Shown piece after piece: positions 24,535 to 33,400 of a stretch of 64,000 nt of DNA; position 1 is the first letter of the stretch; each line of letters opens with the position of its first letter. Source of the stretch: Simkaniaceae bacterium. GTDB lineage: Bacteria > Chlamydiota > Chlamydiia > Chlamydiales > JACRBE01. The notes beneath the pieces are model-generated. The model did not search any database. It saw only the letters and a program-made list of their open reading frames with translations, and was not told where the DNA came from. The translations under genes were made by a program, and so were the position numbers. The DNA is taken from the NCBI GenBank assembly GCA_022763045.1, contig JALEGI010000010.1, positions 1 to 64,000 of the forward strand. The letters run 5' to 3'.

Positions 24535-27408
24535 ATGAAACGCCTAGTGCTCGCCTCCATGCTCGCCTTTTCTGCAATCTGTGCTAAAGGCTACGAGATT
24601 GTCGATGATGAAAACGCCATGGAGATTCTCACACCCGATCTCGCCGACCGTGAAGTGGCAAAAATTCGTTTGAAAAATGGTCTTGAGGCGCTCATTATTT
24701 CCGATCCAAAAGCGCAAAACTCTGCTGCCGCGCTTTGCGTTGAGGTCGGCTCCTGGCACGATCCAAAAGGCTATGCAGGCATGGCCCACTTTACCGAGCA
24801 TCTTCTCTTTATGGGGAGTGAAAAATATCCCGATGAGAGCGAGTATACACAATATATTCGCGATCATAGTGGAGTGTTTAATGCCTTTACAGCTCTCGAT
24901 CGCACCTGCTATATCTTCTCTGTTGAAAATGAAGCCTTTGATGGGGCACTAGATCGCTTCTCGCGCTTTTTTATCGATCCCCTCTTTGTTCAAGACAGCA
25001 TCTCTCGAGAGCTCAACGCTGTCGATCAAGAGCACCATAAAAACTTAGAGAGTGATCAGTGGCGCGCTTGGTCGATTTTTAAAACGCTCTGCAACCCCTC
25101 GCACCCAAATGTTGCCTTTTCAACAGGTACTGCTGAGACACTAAAAAAAATCCCTAGAGACGAGCTCATCAAGTGGTACCGCAAAACCTACTCATCTGAT
25201 CGCATGCACCTAGTGATCTACTCAAACATGCGCATTGATCTTCTCAAGCAGATGGTCGATCAGATGTTTTCTCCCGTTGCGCTAAGCGCAGGCGCTCCTC
25301 TTCCTGAAGTGCCCCTTTTCTCAGATAAGCAGCGGGGACATATCGCCTATATCGAACCGATTCGCGACCATAAAAATCTCTCCCTCTCATGGGAGCTACC
25401 AAGATCTTTTGTCAATGACACGTCAAAATCGCCCTATATTGTTGGATCGCTATTGACTGCAAAGACCCCTGGAAGTCTATATGAAGCCTTGAAAGCTGAG
25501 GGGCTGATTAATTCTATCGGCTTTGGCATTGATGATTTTAGCCGCGAGCAGTATGTTTTCCAGCTCGATCTCGATCTCACAAGCGATGGCGTGCAAAACG
25601 TAGATCGAGTGGTCGATTTAATCTACGCCCAAATTCACCAGCTTAAAATGGGACATGTCCCAACGTATGCTTTTGAAGAGTACTATCAACTCAATCAACT
25701 CAAGTATGCATTTCAAGAGCGTGGAAATGCCTACGATTTTGTCTCCAACACCGCCTATTCACTTGGACATGAGGCAATTGAATCCTATCCAATGCGCACT
25801 CTTCTTCCAACAAGCTACGATCCAAAGATGTATGCCTACTTCATCGATACGCTCACTCCCCACGACTGCTTTATGATCCTGAACGCCCCTGCGAGTTTAA
25901 CAGGCATTTACCCCGAGCAAAAAGAGCCTTGGAATGGTGGTGAATATACTGTCCGTGCAATTGCAAGAAGCCGCCTTGATGACCTGGCTGAGATGACGAC
26001 AAATGTCACCTTCAGCCTACCGGCGCCCAATCCCTATCTTCCAACTGAGCTCAAGCCTGTTTTAGAGAGCACTCGGCTAACCCCTCCAAAACCCGAAGTG
26101 GCTATTTCCGATGAGATCGGGATGCTCTACTACGTTAAAGACGAGCGCTTTGGCACGCCCCATGTGAGCTACATCTTCTCTTTCAAAGCCCCCCAAATTA
26201 ACGGGGAGAGCAAAAACCAGGTACTGCTAGACCTCTACAGCTACGCTGTCAATAAAAGCCTCTCAGCCGATCGCTCACAAGCCGCCTTAGCAGGTCTCTA
26301 TGGGAATTTAGGACGTGGCGAGATGAGCCTCACCCTTTCCATCGGGGGCTTTGAGCAAAAGGCAAGCGATTACCTTACCACCTACTTGAAGGCAATGAAG
26401 AATCTCTGCGTCTCAAAAGAGCTCTTCGAGATCTACCATGAAGCGCTTCTTGCCGACTATGAAAATGAAGCAAAGTCTCTACCTATCTTCCAGGCGCGTG
26501 AAACCCTTGCTCACCTTGTGAAAAATGATGCAAATACCTCCTCACAATTAGTGAAGGCGATCAAAGATGTGAGCTATGAAGAGTTTCAGAAATTCTCAGA
26601 AAACGTTTTAGAGCAGGTCTACATTGAAGCCTTTGCCACTGGCTGCATCACACATACTGAGGTGACAGAGCTCTATGAGACCGTGAAAGAGCACCTCGGT
26701 GCCAATCCATTCTCCGTGGAGGATCAACCTGTCAAAAGGGTCTTAAATTTACCCGAAACGGGTGGCCCCTACCAGATCAATTTACAGTCGCGCTTGCAAG
26801 GCAATGGAATCGCTCTTGCTATTTCACAGGGGAACTTTACATTCGATCGCCGTGCATCACATCTTATCTTCTCCCAAGCAATTTCAACAGACTTCCCTGA
26901 AGAGCTGCGTACGCGTCAGCAGACCTGTTACATGGTCGCCTCAGCTGGAAAATTTGAGCGTGGGCAGATGATTAACTATTTCCTTGCCCACTCAACGACA
27001 CATCAGGCAAGTGAGCTGCTAGCCCGCTTTGAGCTCTTTTTGGAGGAGTTTCACAAAAACCTGCCTAAAAATATCTCTGAAGAGCGCTTCGAATCGATCC
27101 GTCAGAGCCTCTCACTGCAATACTCTCAGCCCTATTCAAGTTTGAGTGAGATGGCCCAGTATCTCAATTTCTATGCCTACGAGCGTGGGGGAGACTTCCA
27201 CCACCGCGCCAAGCAGGTTGAGGCGCTTGACAAGCTCACCTACGCAGATTTTATCAAGGAGACCGCGCAGTATGTCTCGCGCGCAAATAATAAGCGCATT
27301 GCCGTTCTTGTTGAGGGCAAGCCAACTGATCACAAGTCATTTCGCTACCAGCGCACCTCACAGGATCTACTCAAGCAAACGGGAACCTATATTGCCGAAT
27401 CGCAGTGA
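24535..27408 (+). CDS. ptr: M16-family zinc protease (insulinase/pitrilysin type)
   Basis: 957 residues, the length of pitrilysin and insulin-degrading enzyme. A signal peptide (KRLVLASMLAFSAICAKG) targets it to the periplasm. The inverted zinc motif HFTEH is at 85-89, in the context GYAGMAHFTEHLLFMGSEKY, with the distal Glu in SRELNAVDQEHHKN. The repeated M16 domains continue to the end. It degrades small peptides. ATG at 24535 follows AGGAG. In Chlamydia the homolog follows plsB directly; here the HExxH triplet sits between. The last codon overlaps the next gene (GTGA). Confidence 0.93.
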   Translation: MKRLVLASMLAFSAICAKGYEIVDDENAMEILTPDLADREVAKIRLKNGLEALIISDPKAQNSAAALCVEVGSWHDPKGYAGMAHFTEHLLFMGSEKYPDESEYTQYIRDHSGVFNAFTALDRTCYIFSVENEAFDGALDRFSRFFIDPLFVQDSISRELNAVDQEHHKNLESDQWRAWSIFKTLCNPSHPNVAFSTGTAETLKKIPRDELIKWYRKTYSSDRMHLVIYSNMRIDLLKQMVDQMFSPVALSAGAPLPEVPLFSDKQRGHIAYIEPIRDHKNLSLSWELPRSFVNDTSKSPYIVGSLLTAKTPGSLYEALKAEGLINSIGFGIDDFSREQYVFQLDLDLTSDGVQNVDRVVDLIYAQIHQLKMGHVPTYAFEEYYQLNQLKYAFQERGNAYDFVSNTAYSLGHEAIESYPMRTLLPTSYDPKMYAYFIDTLTPHDCFMILNAPASLTGIYPEQKEPWNGGEYTVRAIARSRLDDLAEMTTNVTFSLPAPNPYLPTELKPVLESTRLTPPKPEVAISDEIGMLYYVKDERFGTPHVSYIFSFKAPQINGESKNQVLLDLYSYAVNKSLSADRSQAALAGLYGNLGRGEMSLTLSIGGFEQKASDYLTTYLKAMKNLCVSKELFEIYHEALLADYENEAKSLPIFQARETLAHLVKNDANTSSQLVKAIKDVSYEEFQKFSENVLEQVYIEAFATGCITHTEVTELYETVKEHLGANPFSVEDQPVKRVLNLPETGGPYQINLQSRLQGNGIALAISQGNFTFDRRASHLIFSQAISTDFPEELRTRQQTCYMVASAGKFERGQMINYFLAHSTTHQASELLARFELFLEEFHKNLPKNISEERFESIRQSLSLQYSQPYSSLSEMAQYLNFYAYERGGDFHHRAKQVEALDKLTYADFIKETAQYVSRANNKRIAVLVEGKPTDHKSFRYQRTSQDLLKQTGTYIAESQ

Positions 27409-28244
27409 AGATTGATTGGAAAGGATCCCCGACTCAAGAGCGGGGGATTATCACAGCTCTTGACAAGCACTTAGAGTGGCTTCTTCCTTGGTGGTGGGAA
27501 AATCTTCGCGCACACTGCACACTTCCTGTGACTCTATTTGATATGGGACTCACCTCTGAGGGGCGCAAATGGTGTGAGGCGCGCATGCAAGTGCGCGATT
27601 TTTTCCTCGATACCTCCTTTGTCACCGAAGATCCAACAGAAAAAGAGAAGTGGGAGCTCATCTTCACGCAAGAGTATCTAAAAAAGCGCCCCGCTTGGTT
27701 TTGCAAATCGTTCACTCTACTTCAAACGCCCTACAAGGAAACTCTTTGGCTCGACACCGATTGTAAGGTAATGCACCCCATTGATGAGATCTTCTCTTAT
27801 GCAGAAGGCGGACTAGAAATTGCCCTACCGCTTGGAATGTCGCGCGAAGAGGCGCAGGCTAAAGGCGGCATGACAATTGCACACGCTCTGCAGATCACTC
27901 TACCAGGAGAAATCGCCTACAACTGTGGCATCATTCCCTACAAGTGGGGCACGCCCCTCATTGTGGAGTGGGCGCGCGCCGTTTACAGATATAATAGCCA
28001 ATTTCTCTGCGACCAAGACGTCTTGATTCGGCTGCTGCACATGAAAAAGAGGGAAAAGCTTCTCTTCCCACATTTGCCCTGCGAAGTCACTACCCTCCCT
28101 GACACCTACCACTGGAATTTTCTCAAGGGAGAGAACCCTGAGGCGCACATCATTCACTACCACAGCACAGGAAAAGAGCGCATTTTGCAAGAGGCAAAGC
28201 TCCTTGACACGCTCTATGCACCTAACATGGCAAGGTTCACATGA
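27405..28244 (+). CDS. predicted GT-A-fold glycosyltransferase
   Basis: 279 residues from a GTG that overlaps the M16 stop. The central LWLDTDCKV gives a DxD metal/nucleotide-sugar site (Asp117, Asp119); YNCGIIPYKWGTPLIVEWA, CDQDVLIRLL and AHIIHYHSTGKER follow in the order seen in GT8-like and related transferases. No signal peptide or membrane segment, so it should act in the cytoplasm. Donor and acceptor are unknown. It is in one operon with the two membrane proteins downstream, overlapping the next gene by four bases. Confidence 0.75.
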   Translation: MKIDWKGSPTQERGIITALDKHLEWLLPWWWENLRAHCTLPVTLFDMGLTSEGRKWCEARMQVRDFFLDTSFVTEDPTEKEKWELIFTQEYLKKRPAWFCKSFTLLQTPYKETLWLDTDCKVMHPIDEIFSYAEGGLEIALPLGMSREEAQAKGGMTIAHALQITLPGEIAYNCGIIPYKWGTPLIVEWARAVYRYNSQFLCDQDVLIRLLHMKKREKLLFPHLPCEVTTLPDTYHWNFLKGENPEAHIIHYHSTGKERILQEAKLLDTLYAPNMARFT

Positions 28245-28936
28245 TCAAAAAACTCATCCCCATAGGCGTGATTATTCTGCTCATTATCCTATTTTACGCC
28301 CTCGATCTCGGCCGCTTTTTTACCTTTGAGTCTCTCAAGGCCCAGCACGAGGATATCAAAGCCTTTGTCTCGCGCCACCCCATCACAACGCCGCTTCTAT
28401 TTATCACCCTCTACATCATTGCAGTCGCCCTCTCGCTTCCAATAGCTGGCATTCTCACTATTGGCATGGGCTATCTCTTCCCCCTTCCCCTCAGCACCCT
28501 CTACGTGGTCATCGGCGCTACCATAGGCGCCACCATTATCTTCCTCGCCGCCCGCAGCGCCTTTTCGGCCATTTTGTATAAAAAAGTGGAGCCCTTTCTC
28601 TCAAAAATTGAGGGCAATATGAAAGAGAACGCAGCAATGTATCTACTGACAATGCGCCTGATTCCCCTCATCCCCTTTTGGCTCCTTAACCTCGCCCCCG
28701 CCTTTCTTAGCGTGCCGCTACGCACCTTTGTTTGGACCACCTTTGTCGGCATTATTCCCGGCTCTTACGTCTACACCCAAGCAGGACTTGGGCTGGCAAG
28801 TGTCTTTGAAGACTCCGATCACTTCACCTTTGGCGCCATCTTCACCCCCGAGGTGATCATCGCCTTTTGCGTCTTGATCGCCTTTTCACTCATCCCTATT
28901 ATCTACAAGTGGATCCGTGGTCGAAAATCTCTATAA
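28241..28936 (+). CDS. VTT-domain membrane protein (TVP38/TMEM64 family)
   Basis: 231 residues with about five or six hydrophobic segments. The family core is visible: LSLPIAGILTIGMGYLFPLP, then the re-entrant-type block ATIGATIIFLAARSAF, LTMRLIPLIPFWLLNLAPAF and GIIPGSYVYTQAGLG. VTT/DedA proteins are inner-membrane proteins; several have been linked to lipid scrambling. The start overlaps the glycosyltransferase stop (ATGA), and the 3' end overlaps the phosphatidyltransferase gene by 20 bases, so a role in envelope lipids is plausible but inferred. Confidence 0.85.
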   Translation: MIKKLIPIGVIILLIILFYALDLGRFFTFESLKAQHEDIKAFVSRHPITTPLLFITLYIIAVALSLPIAGILTIGMGYLFPLPLSTLYVVIGATIGATIIFLAARSAFSAILYKKVEPFLSKIEGNMKENAAMYLLTMRLIPLIPFWLLNLAPAFLSVPLRTFVWTTFVGIIPGSYVYTQAGLGLASVFEDSDHFTFGAIFTPEVIIAFCVLIAFSLIPIIYKWIRGRKSL

Positions 28937-29507
28937 AACCTACATAGCAAACCCTCTTGTGAAAACGCGGCTTTTTGCGCGCTTGCACCCCAATCACCTC
29001 ACTCTGGCCGCGCTAGTTCTTGGTCTACTCACACTTGCACTCTATAAGCTTCCCCCTCTCGCCGCACTCACGCTTGCACTCTCGGGGATCCTCGACACCC
29101 TCGACGGGCCCCTCGCGCGCCACAAAGGCCTTGCCTCAGACACCGGCTCGCTCCTCGATATCTTTTGCGACCGCATCGTTGAGCTCTGCGCGATCTTTAC
29201 CCTCTACGCCATCGCGCCAACTCGCGCCCTGCCCTGCATGCTCATGATCGCAAGCTCCCTGCTTTGCATCACAAGCTTTCTTACAGTCGGTATCTTCTCA
29301 CAAAACGCCTCAGAAAAGTCCTTTCACTACTCCCCAGGGCTCATTGAGCGCTTTGAAGCCTTTCTCTTCTTCATCGCAATGCTGCTCGTGCCCAGCCTCT
29401 TCACCCCACTCGCCTATCTCTATAGCGTATTGGTGCTCTTTACAGCGCTCAGCAGAATGCGCTCTTTTCTAAAAATTTGCTTTCACAGGCAAGAAAAGGG
29501 CGACTAG
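28917..29507 (+). CDS. CDP-alcohol phosphatidyltransferase
   Basis: 196 residues from a GTG at 28917. The complete family motif D-x2-DG-x2-AR-x8-G-x3-D-x3-D is present at 60-85 (Asp60, Asp63, Gly64, Ala67, Arg68, Gly77, Asp81, Asp85). Four or more membrane helices are predicted. It makes a phospholipid by swapping CMP for an alcohol; phosphatidylglycerophosphate synthase (PgsA) is the most likely of the family in Chlamydiae, but the acceptor cannot be read from the motif. It overlaps the VTT gene. Confidence 0.85.
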   Translation: MVENLYKTYIANPLVKTRLFARLHPNHLTLAALVLGLLTLALYKLPPLAALTLALSGILDTLDGPLARHKGLASDTGSLLDIFCDRIVELCAIFTLYAIAPTRALPCMLMIASSLLCITSFLTVGIFSQNASEKSFHYSPGLIERFEAFLFFIAMLLVPSLFTPLAYLYSVLVLFTALSRMRSFLKICFHRQEKGD

Positions 29508-29518
29508 TCTCCTTCACT

Positions 29519-29794
29519 TTATGCTGTTTTCTGAACTTCGCCAGTCTTTGGTAAGATCTCATTTAGTATATGAATAATCGGCGCTCCCACACCAGCAGCT
29601 CCCCAGGCAAAATTGCCCTGCATAAACGAGTACACTCCATAACCGGCTTCAGCAGTGCAAAGAATCGCCCTGGCAACTGTTTGAATTCGACCAGTAGTCT
29701 TTTCTTTAACAGTCTCATTCACCGCGTTCATCGCGCCACCAACTAACAAAAATTGAATAGGCGGCCACCCTACAACTGATTTAAATCCTTCCAT
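29519..29794 (-). CDS. small Gly/Ala-rich membrane-like protein
   Basis: 91 residues; ATG at 29794 follows TTAGGAG on the minus strand. Two hydrophobic, Gly/Ala-rich stretches (QFLLVGGAMNAVNE and NFAWGAAGVGAPIIHILNEI) flank a basic middle. No known family. It lies alone between a convergent phosphatidyltransferase gene and the divergent M48 protease. The size and composition recall small Inc-like or membrane-inserting chlamydial proteins and the pair at 31765-32328, but no direct sequence match is claimed. Confidence 0.6.
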   Translation of the reverse strand: MEGFKSVVGWPPIQFLLVGGAMNAVNETVKEKTTGRIQTVARAILCTAEAGYGVYSFMQGNFAWGAAGVGAPIIHILNEILPKTGEVQKTA

Positions 29795-29927
29795 AATTAA
29801 CTCCTAATTGGATCAAATATTTTGACATAAGATAAAGAATTTAGACAATATAAATAATTTATTTCGACTACACAAAAATGAATCATTCTCATATAATTTC
29901 CTCATTAATTATATAGAAGGATTTATT

Positions 29928-31010
29928 ATGTCTATTAGTTTGAGGCCAAAAGATTTATATGTACATGCAAGAAACAATGCAATCAATCTAGATGATCGCA
30001 ATGTATGCTACACAGCAAAAAAGGCGACCACATGCTGCGGGAAAACGCTCTCGGTGATTGCACCACGCAATGAAGTGACTGGATCGCGCTCGTGCCGCTT
30101 TCTTCCAAAGTGCTTTGAAAAGGTCATTGGCTCGCTAATGTATCCCTCTTTGATCAATCAATTTGGTGGAATTTCATTTGATCGCGATAAGAGCGCGATT
30201 ATCAACCGCGTTAAAGCAAAACTGCTTCCGAAGGTGCGTCGTAAATTTAACTGGGACATTGTTTTGACTGAATCTAGTGTTGTCAATGCCTGCGCCCTTC
30301 CAGGGGGTAAAATCATTATCACAACTGGAATCTTAGATGCCATGGCAAAATACCTTCTTCTGAAGTATGAAGAGGCCTATGAAGGTGATGGGGATAAAGG
30401 GTGCGCCTACATGACGCAGAATTTTGCAAGATCTATCCATTCGCAAGCAGAGCTCAAGCGATTTCTCACTCGGGATTTGGAGAATATGGTCGCTGCAGTT
30501 CTGGGACATGAAATCGCCCACGCAGATATCGGCCATGGTCGCGATGCCCTTCAGTACACGATCCTGCTACAGATTCTTCTTCTCATTGGCTACTTTATGA
30601 TCTTCCTCATTTTTGCCGGGCAAAAGCAAAAAGCAGCTCGCGAAAGAGGTCCTAATGGAGCGGAGAGAATTAACAAGCTCAATGGAATGCAGAAGATCAT
30701 CAACTGGGTTTATGGGATTTTCACACAGATAGCCATCAAGCTTGTGATGCTCTTTAACTCGCGAAAGAACGAGTATGAAGCAGACAAAGTGGGCATGCGC
30801 GCCTACACTCATGAGGCGGGCTACGATCTGCGCTGCGCTGCACTTGTCTACGACATGTTTGAGCGAAAGTCGGGTGATTCACATGCGATGGATGGATGCC
30901 TGCGCAAAATGAAAGAGTGCTGCGCTACGCACCCCATCTCGCACAAGCGCCGCGCACGAGCTTTGGAAATCTCTAAGGAGCTGACTGGCCACACCGGTCA
31001 CATCCACTAA
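29928..31010 (+). CDS. M48-family zinc metalloprotease
   Basis: 360 residues. HEIAHADIGHG places the zinc site at 194-198, and NEYEADKVGM gives the third ligand Glu284 after a hydrophobic membrane segment (about 212-230). This is the HtpX/Oma1 arrangement. The block NACALPGGKIIITTGIL is also typical. The N-terminus is cysteine-rich and basic (CYTAKKATTCCGKTL) and has no standard signal peptide. A TATAAT at 29892-29897 and AAGGAT support the start. It may do membrane protein quality control or act on host membranes. Confidence 0.88.
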   Translation: MSISLRPKDLYVHARNNAINLDDRNVCYTAKKATTCCGKTLSVIAPRNEVTGSRSCRFLPKCFEKVIGSLMYPSLINQFGGISFDRDKSAIINRVKAKLLPKVRRKFNWDIVLTESSVVNACALPGGKIIITTGILDAMAKYLLLKYEEAYEGDGDKGCAYMTQNFARSIHSQAELKRFLTRDLENMVAAVLGHEIAHADIGHGRDALQYTILLQILLLIGYFMIFLIFAGQKQKAARERGPNGAERINKLNGMQKIINWVYGIFTQIAIKLVMLFNSRKNEYEADKVGMRAYTHEAGYDLRCAALVYDMFERKSGDSHAMDGCLRKMKECCATHPISHKRRARALEISKELTGHTGHIH

Positions 31011-31013
31011 CTC

Positions 31014-31048
31014 CTCTGTTGCATTTATGCAACAGAGTGCGCTATGAT
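31014..31048 (+). promoter_or_regulatory. palindrome and likely promoter of yebC
   Basis: CTCTGTTGCAT (31014-31024) and ATGCAACAGAG (31027-31037) are perfect 11-base inverted arms separated by TT. TTGCAT (31019-31024) could act as a -35 with TATGAT (31043-31048) as the -10, 18 bases apart. The ATG of yebC at 31055 lies at the expected transcription start and has no ribosome-binding site. The palindrome overlaps the -35, as an operator would. Confidence 0.45.
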
Positions 31049-31054
31049 ACTTGC

Positions 31055-31768
31055 ATGGCTGGACATAGTAAATGGGCTAACATCAAGCATAAGAAAGAGC
31101 GGGCCGATGCCAAAAAGGGCAAGGTCTTCTCGCGCTGCGCAAAAGAGATCATTAGCGCAGTCAAGCAGGGTGGACCCGATGTGCGCTCCAATGCCAAGCT
31201 GCGCCTAGCAGTCCAGAAGGCCAAATCGGCCAACGTTCCTAACGATGTCATCGACCGCAATATCAAAAAAGCCTCGAGCGCTGATCAAGCAGACTTTGCC
31301 GAGCTTACCTACGAGCTCTACGGCCACGGTGGCGTCGGCATTATCGTCGATGCAATGACAGACAACAAAAACCGCACAGCCTCTGAGATGCGCATTGCCA
31401 CAAACAAGCGCGGCGGCACGATTGCAAGCCCTGGCTCAGTCGCCTTTAATTTTGATCGGAAGGGAATTATCCAAATTCCAAAGAGTGCAGGCTCAGAAGA
31501 GACCCTTTTTGAGCAGGCTCTAGAGGCAGGAGCCGAAGATTTTGATCAAAGCGATGATGCCTTTATCGTTATTACAGCGCCAGATGAGCTCTATCAGGTG
31601 AAAGAGCAGCTTGACGCCCTCTCAATTGCCACAGAGAGTCCAACACTTGAGATGCTCCCCAAATCAACAGTGGAAGTTGATGAGGAGACCAGAAATGCAA
31701 ACGACGCCCTGATCACCTGGTTAGAGGAGATCGAAGACGTCGATGAAGTCTACCACAACATGGCCTAG
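31055..31768 (+). CDS. yebC: YebC/PmpR/TACO1-family regulator
   Basis: 237 residues. It starts MAGHSKWANIKHKKERADAK, the family's near-invariant opening, so the ATG at 31055 is right and the longer frame from 31019 is not. Further blocks: PDVRSNAKLRLAVQKAKSAN, YELYGHGGVGIIVDAMTDN, GGTIASPGSVAFNFDRKG. Members act as DNA-binding regulators or as translation factors that relieve ribosome stalling at proline runs. In C. trachomatis it also precedes the acetyltransferase-prfB region. No Shine-Dalgarno is visible; the mRNA may be leaderless. Confidence 0.95.
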   Translation: MAGHSKWANIKHKKERADAKKGKVFSRCAKEIISAVKQGGPDVRSNAKLRLAVQKAKSANVPNDVIDRNIKKASSADQADFAELTYELYGHGGVGIIVDAMTDNKNRTASEMRIATNKRGGTIASPGSVAFNFDRKGIIQIPKSAGSEETLFEQALEAGAEDFDQSDDAFIVITAPDELYQVKEQLDALSIATESPTLEMLPKSTVEVDEETRNANDALITWLEEIEDVDEVYHNMA

Positions 31769-32019
31769 CGAATAAAACCGAAGAATTTACACGCAGTAAG
31801 TCCTACGAAAAAGCCAATCCCAGCTGCTGTCCGATTTTCTGTTAGATCTTGTGCAGAACCAATCTCAGCTGTAGAAACACAGCTTTTGACTACGAAACCT
31901 AGAACCACTCCGGCAAGAACTGTAACGGTTACTTTGGTAAGCCCCCAAAGTTCTTCTTTATCTAACTTTCGGAGTGCAACGAAGTTATTGTTTTCCGCAT
32001 GTAATGATCTGATAGACAT
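31765..32019 (-). CDS. small membrane protein, unknown
   Basis: 84 residues; ATG at 32019 follows AGGGGT. Two hydrophobic stretches (LTKVTVTVLAGVVLGFVVKS and TAAGIGFFVGLTACKFFGF) are separated by a polar loop, a hairpin topology like chlamydial Inc proteins but smaller. It is nine bases downstream of another small membrane protein, in the same orientation, and its stop overlaps the convergent yebC stop by four bases. No known family recognised. Confidence 0.65.
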   Translation of the reverse strand: MSIRSLHAENNNFVALRKLDKEELWGLTKVTVTVLAGVVLGFVVKSCVSTAEIGSAQDLTENRTAAGIGFFVGLTACKFFGFIR

Positions 32020-32028
32020 TTTTTACCC

Positions 32029-32328
32029 CTATTTTGATAAGACTTGAACGGCTCTTGTAAAGCCACCAACAACAGCCCCAGTAACACCACCTGCAATAGT
32101 GGTTAAAATGACAACTGCTGACCCATTGTCCTCGCCATGTGCATAAGCGACTTGAGGCATTCGAGCTCCTGCTTGAGCTGCAACTGCTCCTGCCGTTACT
32201 CCAGCTATGATACCTGCACAGGCCCCTTTAACAGCTTCAGAAACAACCTCTGCCACAAATTCGCAAGGGTTAGTCACAGTTTTTCTCATGTGTGCAACCA
32301 AAATTCCAGGTGCTGTACCCACAGTCAT
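32029..32328 (-). CDS. small Gly/Ala-rich membrane protein, unknown
   Basis: 99 residues; ATG at 32328 follows AAGGAGAG. Two glycine-zipper-like hydrophobic segments are seen (GACAGIIAGVTAGAVAAQAG and VVILTTIAGGVTGAVVGGFT) with a short polar loop. The pattern resembles glycine-zipper membrane proteins and chlamydial bilobed inclusion membrane proteins. It is likely co-transcribed with 31765-32019. Function unknown; insertion into a bacterial or inclusion membrane is an inference from hydrophobicity. Confidence 0.65.
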   Translation of the reverse strand: MTVGTAPGILVAHMRKTVTNPCEFVAEVVSEAVKGACAGIIAGVTAGAVAAQAGARMPQVAYAHGEDNGSAVVILTTIAGGVTGAVVGGFTRAVQVLSK

Positions 32329-32403
32329 AAATCTCTCCTTTGTTGAGTTTTTTTAAAGAGATTATAAATTGTCAGTGAATAATAGTAAACGAATATAAAG
32401 ACA

Positions 32404-32895
32404 CTAAAGCTGCTTTTGCATGAGTATTTTTGTGTAGTAAGCTCCCTCCTCCTTGAGGAAGTCGGGGTGCTCGCCATACTCAACAAAACCAAGGCGGTCG
32501 TAGAGGCGCTTGGCAGGGTTGCCTTTATAGACCTCAAGGTGGAGAATTTCGAGGCCAAATTCCTCCTTTCCCACCCGCATACAGTGCTCCATAAGCTCTG
32601 TGCCAATGCCCTTGCCACGGTGGTTCTTATCAACGACGATCGAGAAGAGACACTGGTGCTTGAGCTTTTCAAAGGGGGAGATGTAGAGCTGGAGAAATCC
32701 AACAGGTATGCCACCGAGCTCGGCGGTGTAGGCAAAGCCCTTTTTTGCCGATTGGGTCCACATACCAACCGAATCGTTGACCTCTTGCTCATTGATCATA
32801 GGGAAGTAGCGCAAGACATCCGGGTCGAGAAGAAACTGCTTGAGGTAGGTCATGTCGCTGTCGGGATTGGTTTTGCGAATTGTGATCTCAGACAA
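32404..32895 (-). CDS. GNAT-family acetyltransferase
   Basis: 163 residues. The acetyl-CoA loop is LFSIVVDKNHRGKGIGTELM (R-x-x-G-x-G/A), with LHLEVYKGNPAKRLYDRLGF as motif B. It transfers an acetyl group to an unknown amine, possibly a protein N-terminus as in RimI/RimJ. The start overlaps the stop of the second acetyltransferase (32888) by eight bases, so it ends an operon that runs from the pyrophosphorylase gene through prfB. A lone acetyltransferase occurs next to prfB in C. trachomatis; here there are two. Confidence 0.88.
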   Translation of the reverse strand: MSEITIRKTNPDSDMTYLKQFLLDPDVLRYFPMINEQEVNDSVGMWTQSAKKGFAYTAELGGIPVGFLQLYISPFEKLKHQCLFSIVVDKNHRGKGIGTELMEHCMRVGKEEFGLEILHLEVYKGNPAKRLYDRLGFVEYGEHPDFLKEEGAYYTKILMQKQL

Positions 32896-33400
32896 GTTTC
32901 ACCTCCATAACAACGCGGTCGTAGTAGGTGCCATCGATTTTGGCGTGCTTGGGCTGGCAGAAGACCTGGTAGTAGCCTTGCTTTAAAAAGACTGGGATGG
33001 CGGGGCAGTTTGAAAATAGCTCGATGTGCAGCGATTCGAGGTTGAGGTAGTTTTTTGCAAGGTGATTGATATTTTTCACCAGGCAAGAGCCGACGCCGCG
33101 GTTTTGAAATTCAGGATCAACGGCAATGTAGACCATCCCCATGTGGGCAACTTTTTTGTAGGGCATGAGAAAGATGGTGACAACACCAATGGTTTGCGAG
33201 TGCAATGTGGCGGTGAGCGAGCTTTTGTAGCGCGAGAAGGCGATCCAGTTTTTTGCCATATGTGTTGCCTCTTGCTCGGTGGAGGTGGGGAACCACTTGG
33301 CAACCGCTGGGTTGTGCAGCCAGCGGTTGAGAGCGCCAAAGTCAAGTTGGCTGGTATAGCGGATATTAAACTGAGGCGACTCAGTTAGCTCGTCGGTCAT
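32888..33400 (-). CDS. GNAT-family acetyltransferase
   Basis: 170 residues, diverged paralog of 32404-32895. The acetyl-CoA motif is MVYIAVDPEFQNRGVGSCLV, followed by LHIELFSNCPAIPVFLKQGY. The N-terminal part LNRWLHNPAVAKWFPTSTEQ matches the paralog's LKQFLLDPDVLRYFPMINEQ, pointing to tandem duplication. The ATG at 33400 overlaps the prfB stop (ATGA). Substrate unknown. Translational coupling to RF2 fits a role in modifying translation components but does not prove it. Confidence 0.88.
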   Translation of the reverse strand: MTDELTESPQFNIRYTSQLDFGALNRWLHNPAVAKWFPTSTEQEATHMAKNWIAFSRYKSSLTATLHSQTIGVVTIFLMPYKKVAHMGMVYIAVDPEFQNRGVGSCLVKNINHLAKNYLNLESLHIELFSNCPAIPVFLKQGYYQVFCQPKHAKIDGTYYDRVVMEVKLV

